From contig NZ_CP063374.1 of the NCBI RefSeq assembly GCF_015160875.1, positions 6,699,501 to 6,763,500 of the forward strand: 64,000 nt of DNA. Reading direction: 5' to 3'. A program made the position numbers and the translations under genes. Position 1 is the first letter of the stretch. Every line of letters begins with the position of its first letter. This DNA comes from Streptomyces chromofuscus (lineage in GTDB: Bacteria > Actinomycetota > Actinomycetes > Streptomycetales > Streptomycetaceae). The notes beneath the pieces are model-generated. The model had not been told where the DNA came from, did not search any database, and worked only from the letters and a program-made list of their open reading frames with translations. Shown here piece by piece: positions 57,738-64,000 of the stretch.

Positions 57738-58020
57738 GATGAGTGAAAGCTGGGTCGGCTCGGTCATGGCCGGAGGCGTCGGGGCCGGCTCCGGCTCCCG
57801 GATCCGGCGGTGCGTCCCGGCGCGCGTGGGGCCGATTCCGTACTCCTCGGCCAGATCGTGCACCTGACGGGTGATCCGGCGCTGGTACCACTTCGGGGCG
57901 TAGGCGCCGTCGGCGTACAGCCGCTCGTAGCGGCCCACCAGGTGTGGGTGCTCACGGCCGAGCCCAGGCCATGAACCACTCGCGCGCGCCCGGACGCAGA
58001 TGCAGCACCAGCGGCGTGAC
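57735..58020 (-). pseudogene. Radical SAM protein (Rv2578c-like), truncated and frameshifted
   Basis: Only the C-terminal end survives. The part nearest the front reads TPLVLHLRPGAREWFMAW, then a one-base insertion (ATGGCCTGGGCTCGG) moves the frame; the other frame continues as REHPHLVGRYERLYADGAYA and PKWYQRRITRQVHDLAEEYG to the stop at 57735. This tail resembles the Rv2578c-type radical SAM proteins of actinobacteria. The CxxxCxxC cluster domain is absent, cut off near 58020 by transposase debris. Family call is from recalled sequence resemblance. Confidence 0.65.
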
Positions 58021-58433
58021 CGAGGTGGCCCGGGAGGCCGCGATGGCCCGCACGGTGGCCCAGTACAAGGGCGGCCGGCCCAAGACGTTCACCCTCCCCG
58101 AGCGCCGGGAGATCAAGTTGCCTGATGCGGCACTAGTTCGCTCCGGCGAGCGATGATCCGCTCCAGGTCTCCCATACCCTGCACCCTCCCGCGATCTCAC
58201 CGCGTACCCGTCCCGGTCACGGATCGTAGGAGTGGTCCCGGGGACGAGCGCAGCGGAACCCGAGAACCGCCTCAGCCGACAGGGCAGACGATCTTCACCA
58301 TGGACACCCGCCGCCGACCAGCGCGAGCACGGCGACCCGCTTGCGGCCCCCGCCCGGACGCCGCACCCGCCCCAGGGGCCCCTCACCGGCCTCCAGTTCG
58401 AACACGCCCTTGCGGACGTCGTCTCGCTGACCA
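58020..58433. mobile_element. Mixed transposase debris (IS630- and ISAzo13-like)
   Basis: On the plus strand about 58040-58115 reads EAAMARTVAQYKGGRPKTFT followed by PERREIK, like the N-terminal region of IS630-type transposases. On the minus strand about 58325-58433 reads VFELEAGEGPLGRVRRPGGG and RKR, matching the ISAzo13-type N-terminal region also present at 63000-63100. Neither fragment has a start, a stop in phase or catalytic residues. Confidence 0.55.
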
Positions 58434-58567
58434 CAGCGGCCTGCGCCACGGCCCGACACGCATACCACGCCAACGAGCCCCAGGACGGGAAGCAACACCT
58501 TGATTCCCTGCAAGCCTTAACCTCGCGCTTTCACGAGGTGGGGTGTCCGAGGTTTGATCAAATAAGC

Positions 58568-58640
58568 GGAGAGTGCTCCTGACCTGCAACGATGGGACTT
58601 GTCTAGGGTCCTGTCGGCTGCACTGAAAGAAGCACTCTCC
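58568..58640 (+). promoter_or_regulatory. Inverted repeat before the IS1380 transposase start
   Basis: GGAGAGTGCT (58568-58577) is the perfect complement of AGCACTCTCC (58631-58640), which ends two bases before the GTG start. Transcripts entering from outside the element could fold and hide the start codon. The element's own promoter may lie between the arms. Confidence 0.6.
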
Positions 58641-58642
58641 AG

Positions 58643-60019
58643 GTGAAGAAGCGTATCGGGTCCTACCCGCGTGTCCGCATCGAGGGCGGCGGCCGCCAGG
58701 TGGTCTCCCAGGCAGGGGGCGTGCTGCTGGTCGAGACCGTCCGCAAGGCCGGCTTGGACACCGCGATATCAGCGGCGCTGACGCCGTGGCGGAAGGCTCG
58801 TGCGGTGCACGATCCGGGCAAGATCCTGCTGGACGTGGCCCTGGCGATTGCGCTGGGCGGGGACTGCCTCGCGGATGTCGCCATGCTGCGGGCCGAGCCG
58901 GCAGTGTTCGGGCCGGTGGCCTCCGACCCGACGGTCTCCCGCCTCATCGACACCCTCGCAGCCTCCGGAGAGAAGGCCCTGCGGGCTATCCGGGCCGCGC
59001 GGGCCGAAGTCCGGCAACGTGTCTGGTGGTTGGCCGGCCGGGAAGCGCCTGATGCGGGCGGCACGGTGACCGTCGACCTCGACGGGGTGCTGGTGATCGC
59101 GCACTCGGACAAGGAGGACGCCGCACCCACGTGGAAGCGGACCTACGGGCACCACCCGCTGATGGGGTTCGTCGACCACGGACCAGGCGGCACCGGTGAA
59201 CCGGTCACGGCCCTGCTCAGACCGGGCAACGCGGGCTCGAACACGGCCACCGACCACATCACCGCCACCCAACTGGCCTTGGCCCAGCTGCCGAAGAAGT
59301 ACCGGCGCGGACGTCGGACCCTGATCCGCACCGACTCCGCGGGCGGCACCCACGACTTCGTCGCCTGGCTCGCCCAGCGGGGACGGTGGCTGTCCTACTC
59401 GGTCGGCATGGTGATCACCGAGGCGATCCACCAGCATGTGCTGAAGGTTCCGGCATCGGCCTGGACGGCAGCCGTCGAGGCGGACGGCGAGATCCGCGAC
59501 GGCGCCTGGGTCGCTGAACTCACCGGCGACGTCCTGGACGGCTGGCCGGAGGGCATGCGGCTGATCGTCAGGAAGGAACGACCGCATCCTGGAGCCCAGT
59601 TGCGGCTCACGGATGCCGACGGCATGCGGCTGACCTGTTTCGCCACCAACACCTCGGGCCGGCCGATCGCCGCCCTCGAGCTCCGTCACCGGCTGCGGGC
59701 CCGGGCCGAGGACCGCATCCGCGCCGCCCGGGCCACCGGCCTGCGCAACCTGCCCCTCCACCGCACGGCCCAGAACCGGATCTGGCTGGAGATCGTGCAG
59801 ATCGCTCTCGAGCTGCTGGCCTGGATGCCGATGCTCGCCCTGACCGGCAAGGCCCGCCTCTGGGAGCCCCGCCGACTACGGCTTTGCCTGTTCACCGCGG
59901 CCGGACAGCTCGTGACCACCGGCCGCCGGCGGATCCTCCGCCTGGCCGGGCACTGGCCCTGGACCAGCCACCTCACCGCCGCTCTCGAACGGCTCGCACT
60001 CCTGCCGAACCCCGGCTGA
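58643..60019 (+). CDS. IS1380-family transposase, apparently intact
   Basis: 458 residues from GTG 58643. Typical IS1380 features: N-terminal SQAGGVLLVETVRKAGLDTA, DPTVSRLIDTLAASGEKALR, first acidic site TVTVDLDGVLVIAHSDKEDA, RPGNAGSNTATDHI, second Asp in LIRTDSAGGTHDF, and C-terminal PLHRTAQNRIWLEIVQIALE. No frameshift or internal stop is seen, so it could be active. Exact terminal repeats and target duplication were not resolved; debris of other elements lies on both sides. Confidence 0.9.
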   Translation: MKKRIGSYPRVRIEGGGRQVVSQAGGVLLVETVRKAGLDTAISAALTPWRKARAVHDPGKILLDVALAIALGGDCLADVAMLRAEPAVFGPVASDPTVSRLIDTLAASGEKALRAIRAARAEVRQRVWWLAGREAPDAGGTVTVDLDGVLVIAHSDKEDAAPTWKRTYGHHPLMGFVDHGPGGTGEPVTALLRPGNAGSNTATDHITATQLALAQLPKKYRRGRRTLIRTDSAGGTHDFVAWLAQRGRWLSYSVGMVITEAIHQHVLKVPASAWTAAVEADGEIRDGAWVAELTGDVLDGWPEGMRLIVRKERPHPGAQLRLTDADGMRLTCFATNTSGRPIAALELRHRLRARAEDRIRAARATGLRNLPLHRTAQNRIWLEIVQIALELLAWMPMLALTGKARLWEPRRLRLCLFTAAGQLVTTGRRRILRLAGHWPWTSHLTAALERLALLPNPG

Positions 60020-60601
60020 CCAGCAAATTCCCCGTCCCTACTACAGCACCTCACCACCCGGAGCAGTGGAACCCGGCGCCCCCGAGACGACACTCGGGCC
60101 CTCAGCCTGCCCAGCCTCCGCCACCCGCAACAAGATGGTCCGCCGACTCCGTCAGCGGACCATCAAGAAAGATCGAGGTTAATACATCAGGGTAAACGGC
60201 ATGCGGAACAGTCAGGTTTTCAGTCAAGATCCATTTGGAAACGATTGTCGATTCTGGGAGCCCTCTCGGCTTGGGATGATCGCCAGCGGCCCCAATTGGG
60301 CCAAGTGAGTCGAATTTTCGGGAGCCTCTCTCCGTCGAGAGGGCGCTCTGAGGCGGGTTCTCGCCGAGATGGAGCGAGGGTGCCAGGAAATGGAACATCC
60401 GTGTCGGCGTGAGGCTTGCTGCATCTGACTTGTCTCCAGCGTTTCTCAGGTTGGCTCGTACTTGCACGTGCTAAACCTTGTAGTGACGCATGTGCAACTG
60501 AATCTGAGGCCTGTGGGGTGACCTTCAGTAAATACAGGTCTCAGAAACAAGGGCCATCGCAATAAGCACCCCCCACTCGGAAATTGCGAAGGAGCCGGGA
60601 A
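60020..60601. other. 582-bp gene-free, lower-GC stretch before the alcohol dehydrogenase
   Basis: No credible gene is seen. It contains a perfect hairpin GATGGTCCGC / GCGGACCATC (60134-60143, 60155-60164), possibly the IS1380 end or terminator, and a second stem CCTCTC / GAGAGG (60325-60342). From about 60180 the base composition drops well below the genome norm. The last part should hold the dehydrogenase promoter, which I could not define; AAGGAG (60588-60593) is its ribosome site. Confidence 0.55.
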
Positions 60602-61624
60602 ATGGCAACGATGAAGGCTGCTGTCGTCAGCGAGGTTAACGCCCCTTGGGTGCTGCAAGATGTCCCGAAGCCGGAAGCCGGCGCTCACCAGGTCCTCGTC
60701 AAGATCCATGCCTGTGGCGTGTGCTACACCGACGCACTGCTGGCTCAGGGAACGCTCAAGATGCGCGAGTTTCCCATGGTGCTCGGGCACGAAGGCGTCG
60801 GCGAGGTCGTCGCCGTAGGTGACGGTGTGACGTCACGCAAGATCGGGGACAGGGTGGGACTCCCCATCACCCAGAGAGCGTGCGGTCGGTGTGACTTCTG
60901 CCGGGAACGGCATGTGAACAGCTTCGTCACCGCGAATAACTGTGCCGCGCCTGTGCTGACAGGTGTGAATGTTGACGGTGGCCAGGCCGAGTATGTTGTG
61001 GCGGACGAGGAGGGCACGGTCCTGTTGCCCGAGGGGTTGTCGTATGAGCTGGCGGCGCCCACCGTCTGTGCGGGCTACACCGTGTGGGCAGCCCTTCGTC
61101 GTGCGAATGCCAAGCCAGGTGCACGGGTGGCTGTCGTCGGGATCGGCGGCGTCGGACATCTCGGAATCCAGTTCGCCAAAGCCGCAGGATGTCACGTTAT
61201 CGCGGTAACGCACTCTCCCGACAAGCACGATCTGGCAAGGGAGCTGGGTGCGGATGATGTGGTAGCGAACGGCGCCGAGCTTCGAGAGGCAGGTGGCGCG
61301 GATGTGCTGCTCCACACTGCCCCGACTCACGACCCTGCCATTGATGCGATGCAGGGACTCCGTCCATGGGCAAAGATCATCCTCATGGGCATCTCGGCTG
61401 AGGACACCTTCCCGATCCCTGCCCTTGCCGTGACCGGGCAGAGCTTCGAAATCATCGGATCTGCCCACAACGGGCCGGAGTATCTGGCTGAAGCCCTGGA
61501 GATCGTTGCACGCGGGGATGTCAAGCCCATGATTGAGGTCTTCCCGAAGGAGGAGGTCGGCGAGGCATACAACCGCCTCATCAACGGGCAGTTGCGGTTC
61601 CGCGCCGTCGTCAAGTACGCCTAA
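60602..61624 (+). CDS. Zinc-dependent medium-chain alcohol dehydrogenase, one structural-zinc ligand replaced
   Basis: 340 residues from ATG 60602 (AAGGAG eight bases upstream). MDR fold: catalytic zinc residues Cys38 (HACGVCYTD), His63 (VLGHEGVGEV) and a Cys in APTVCAGYTVW; NAD motif VAVVGIGGVGHLGIQFAKAA. The structural zinc loop has Cys94, Cys97 and Cys100 (CGRCDFC) but Phe108 (HVNSFVTAN) where the fourth Cys is usual; Cys114 nearby might substitute. Lower GC3 than flanking genes and position between insertion sequences suggest acquisition. Substrate likely a primary alcohol or aldehyde; not determinable. Confidence 0.9.
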   Translation: MATMKAAVVSEVNAPWVLQDVPKPEAGAHQVLVKIHACGVCYTDALLAQGTLKMREFPMVLGHEGVGEVVAVGDGVTSRKIGDRVGLPITQRACGRCDFCRERHVNSFVTANNCAAPVLTGVNVDGGQAEYVVADEEGTVLLPEGLSYELAAPTVCAGYTVWAALRRANAKPGARVAVVGIGGVGHLGIQFAKAAGCHVIAVTHSPDKHDLARELGADDVVANGAELREAGGADVLLHTAPTHDPAIDAMQGLRPWAKIILMGISAEDTFPIPALAVTGQSFEIIGSAHNGPEYLAEALEIVARGDVKPMIEVFPKEEVGEAYNRLINGQLRFRAVVKYA

Positions 61625-61638
61625 CCTCGATCCTTCAT

Positions 61639-61668
61639 AGGGGTCCGGCAGCTTGCTGACGGACCCCT
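61639..61668 (+). terminator. Terminator of the alcohol dehydrogenase gene
   Basis: AGGGGTCCG (61639-61647) pairs with CGGACCCCT (61660-61668); CAGC/GCTG extends the stem inside. It starts 15 bp after the stop codon. Confidence 0.85.
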
Positions 61669-61689
61669 CCGACTCGTTCAGGAAGTTGG

Positions 61690-61917
61690 GTGGACTGGTG
61701 GCCCGGCCGTCGCGTGACGGAGGTGCTGAATGCGCTTGCGGGCCGCCGAGCTGGAGGCCACATTGGCTGCCTACCGGCCGTGCTGCCGAAACCGGTGGGT
61801 GAGGTGAAGTTCCTAAAAAGGCGGTTCGAGGCCACCCGCCTGAGGGCCCGCAAATACCTGCCGGCGAAGTGGTCCTCCCGGATGCTTCATGTCGCCGAGG
61901 CCGGATACTACGCCTGA
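61690..61917 (+). pseudogene. Unrecognised gene tail
   Basis: The frame ending at 61917 reads GEVKFLKRRFEATRLRARKY and LPAKWSSRMLHVAEAGYYA, a plausible protein C-terminus. The preceding residues look like random translation of GC-rich DNA, and no ribosome site is present, so only a fragment from about 61795 onward seems real. It abuts the end of the ISAzo13-type transposase gene. Family unknown. Confidence 0.4.
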
Positions 61918-61946
61918 TGGGAACCGACCGTCATCAAACCTTCGGG

Positions 61947-63204
61947 TCAAGCACGCCTGGCTGACCTCGATCTTTCCTCTACGGGCCGCCGACGGAGTCG
62001 GTGCTCCGCTTCGTTGTTGATGGCGCGCTGGCACAAGCCCAACATCTCAGCCAGGACGTTCTGCGAGCACACGTGGCGGAGGTAGATCACGCTCAGCAGG
62101 ACCCGGTCTGCGGGAGTGAGGACCGGACGCTTGTTGTCTCCGGCACCGTGGCGGCGGTGGCCGCCTCGCTTGCGGTGCAGGCGTTCCTCACGCAGGGAGC
62201 CCAGCTCGGGTGCGAGCTCCGCGGCCAGGGCTGCCGTCTCCTCGCGGCTCATCCTGGTCAGGGCAGGCTCGGCCGGCAGATCGAGCACCCGTTGGCGGGC
62301 TGGGTCATGGTCTGTGACCTGCGCAGGCGCGTCGTTGAGGTGGCCGTCAGGCCGGACGGTGTAGTTCCAGGAGCCGTGCGTGTCGTGGTACTCGATCGGC
62401 AAGATCTTCAGCTGAGCCTTGCTGATCGAGATGCCCAGGGGGTAGCGGCGGGTGTCAAGTTGAGCTTCAACACGCAGTCCGCTGCGGGTCCGGGTCGCGG
62501 CAATGGCGTTGACGACGACGTCATGGCTGGTCAACGGACGCCCTCGCCAGTTCATCGTGATGTGTTGGCCCGGAGAAGAAGCTGTGGTCATCGACCCGGA
62601 TCGGGTCACCCTTCGGCCGCCACTGACGGCCGGGGTTCGGCAGCTGCCCGATCATTTTCTTCTTCTTCGTGTCCACGCTGATGACAGGATCCCCCTCGGC
62701 CTGATGCCATTTGACCTGCTCATTGAGGTAGTGGAACTGGGCGTCACGATTGGGGTGTTGCTCGCCCTCCAGGGCCTTGGCCTGGGCCTGGAGGCTGAAG
62801 CCGTTGTCCTCCAGTAGCCGACCCACCGTCATCGCGGAGACCGGATGGCCTTGACGCGTCAGCTCGTCGGCGAGATTCCGCAGCGACTTGGTCGTCCACC
62901 GCAGCGGTGACATCGGATCGCCCCGCTCATCGGGCTCGACCAGCGCCATCAACGCAGGCAGCAGGGCCGGATCAACCTCCTCCGCACGCTTGCGTCCACC
63001 GCCCGGTCTCCGCATCCGTCCCACAGGCGGCCGAGCCTCACCCACCTCCAGCTCGAAAACACCCCTGCGGACCGTCGTCTCGCTCACCCGCGTGGCCCGC
63101 GCGACGGTCCGGACACCGCCATGCCCCAGCAGCCTCGCCTCGGCCCCCAGCAGCAGACGCCGTTGCCGTTCGTCCAGATGCGGCAGCAAGACCTCAAACC
63201 GCAC
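61947..63204 (-). pseudogene. ISAzo13-family transposase with internal deletion and frameshift
   Basis: The first part (63204 to about 62590) reads VRFEVLLPHLDERQRRLLLG, MRRPGGGRKR, SLRNLADELTRQGHPVSAMT and SVDTKKKKMIGQLPNPGRQW RPKGDP, ending in VDDHSFFSG. A second frame then gives HITMNWRGRPLTSHDV, TRTRSGLRVEAQLDTRRYPL, WNYTVRPDG and a long C-terminal extension to 61947. In intact relatives about 70 residues, with the second Asp and the catalytic Glu of the DDE triad, lie between these parts. The element is therefore dead. Confidence 0.82.
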
Positions 63205-63302
63205 GGCGAGTTGGCCGTGTTCCCCTTCCGGAAACGCCGTACCAGGTCAACGGGACACACCGCCGGAAGCGACGGCTTGTTTCCGTACGGCTCCCCTCTG
63301 TG

Positions 63303-63808
63303 ACGCACCGCTCGGCACCGCGGTCGAGCACCTGGTCCGCGTCGCCGGGACGCGCTGGGCCACCGAGGAAGCCTTCCAGGCCGCGAAGAACGAATGCGGA
63401 CTCGACCAGTACGAGGTCCGCCGCTACACCGGCTGGATGCGGCACATCACCCTGGCCATGCTGGCGCACGCCTTCCTGGCCGTCATGGCCACCGACGCCG
63501 CGGTAAAAGGGGCAGCAGAAACGGTTCCTGCCTTGCGCCCCTCACCGTGGCAGAAGTTCGGCGGCTCCTGGCAACTGGCGACTCGAGCCTCGCCGTTCAC
63601 CAGCCCTTCATCAGTGCACGGGCACTGAGATGGTCGCACTGGCGCAGACGACGCCAAGCTGTCGCCCGCCGCTGTCACGATCTGCGGCGGCTGCACACGA
63701 TCGAGGGGCGGCCCGGGAAAGAGAACACAGGCCGGAACTCAGCCCTCTACACTCACCCAGACCGCACCTGAACAGGGAAAACGTCAAAGTTCTGCTGGAG
63801 TACTAAGA
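63303..63808 (+). pseudogene. IS701-family transposase, C-terminal fragment and element end
   Basis: From about 63303 the plus strand reads VEHLVRVAGTRWATEEAFQA, AKNECGLDQYEVRRYTGW and HITLAMLAHAFLAVMATDA, the C-terminal catalytic-Glu region of IS701-type transposases. A one-base shift near 63525 moves the frame to APLTVAEVRRLLATGDSS and HWRRRRQAVARRCHDLRRL, with a stop at 63769-63771. AAAGTTCTGCTGGAGTAC (63788-63805) resembles the right terminus of this IS type. The front of the gene is missing. Confidence 0.8.
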
Positions 63809-64000
63809 GGGTGGCTACAGGTGATGACCCTCTTAAGGGCGTAGAACCCCATGTGAATGCGCAAGTCGATGGAGTCGCCCATGCTGCCTGCGGTGTATCG
63901 CAAGCCCTCACGGGAAAAGGGCATGGGTGAACGTAACCGTTGCGAAGGCCGCATCCCCCCACGCACCAAGGTCTTCATCAGATGGCAGCCATATCTCCCA
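63809..64000. other. End of window, no gene assigned
   Basis: The last 192 bp have lower GC. A minus-strand frame (63784-63978) and short plus frames are open but show no recognisable family. This could be the start of a further element or gene continuing beyond the window. Confidence 0.4.

Noticed and set aside
60171..61978. Shared 12-mer AAAGATCGAGGT on opposite strands flanking the alcohol dehydrogenase, possible composite transposon ends
   Set aside because: One copy lies inside the ISAzo13 transposase coding sequence, flanking bases do not match, and a 12-bp match can arise by chance in 64 kb.
63784..63978. Minus-strand 64-residue gene at the window end
   Set aside because: No ribosome site, no recognisable family, and it overlaps the probable IS701 terminus.

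Overview
This is a linear slice of a Streptomyces chromosome or that of a very close relative. The evidence is GC content near 72% with strong third-position GC bias, GTG/TTG starts, leaderless promoters, lipoproteins and DUF2690/DUF317-type genes. Gene content and order also recall the S. coelicolor SCO64xx region (ccr, meaA, pssA/psd, Ada/Ogt, Sir2); that comparison is from memory and was not run. No tRNA, rRNA or CRISPR array was seen.

Layout. 1-6.5 kb: partial membrane protein, secreted gamma-glutamyltransferase, ClpC-like ATPase, and a second-type methionine aminopeptidase divergent from a small XRE regulator. 6.6-17.6 kb: a reductive pyrimidine/hydantoin catabolism locus with two paralogous nitrilase-fold amidohydrolases, a class-III aminotransferase, a PucR regulator, dihydropyrimidinase, a luciferase-like oxidoreductase and an NCS1 nucleobase transporter. 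17.6-32.5 kb: a lipoprotein, a decayed two-component system, a cytoplasmic-type GGT homologue, an inositol-phosphatase-like enzyme, an FAD oxidoreductase, a macro-domain protein, a phosphoribosyltransferase, lipoamide dehydrogenase, a metal-sensing ArsR/P1B-4 ATPase pair, and Ada-AlkA plus Ogt alkylation repair.

32.5-38.6 kb is an accessory island of somewhat lower GC. It holds lipoproteins and a three-gene set: a secreted peptidoglycan-binding protein, divergent from an HTH-TM-peptidoglycan-binding protein that overlaps an HTH-TM-DUF2690 protein. The island ends in IS5, IS701 and DUF317 debris that has removed the front of a sirtuin gene. 38.6-44.4 kb holds an orphan VapB-like antitoxin, a NUDIX hydrolase, a repeat-expanded low-complexity tract, an ADP-ribosylglycohydrolase, glycerate kinase, a deletion scar between two half-genes, and psd-pssA.

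44.6-53.9 kb is the ethylmalonyl-CoA pathway block, read leftward: ccr, meaA, malyl-CoA lyase, mesaconyl-CoA hydratase and methylsuccinyl-CoA dehydrogenase. A TetR gene and a fused 3-hydroxybutyryl-CoA dehydrogenase lie upstream. Together they turn acetyl-CoA-derived C4 units into glyoxylate plus propionyl/methylmalonyl-CoA and supply ethylmalonyl-CoA for polyketides.

54-57.5 kb is core-like (HEAT protein, GNAT, RidA, secreted tripeptidyl-aminopeptidase-like hydrolase). From 57.7 kb to the end is an insertion-sequence graveyard: a broken radical SAM gene, IS630, ISAzo13 and IS701 debris, one intact IS1380-type transposase, and a lower-GC zinc alcohol dehydrogenase that looks imported. The most unusual items are the envelope-facing HTH/peptidoglycan-binding trio, the duplicated low-complexity tract coupled to NUDIX, the in-frame palindromic repeat inside ridA, the repeated GTGA motifs around the PucR locus, and the multiple deletion scars.
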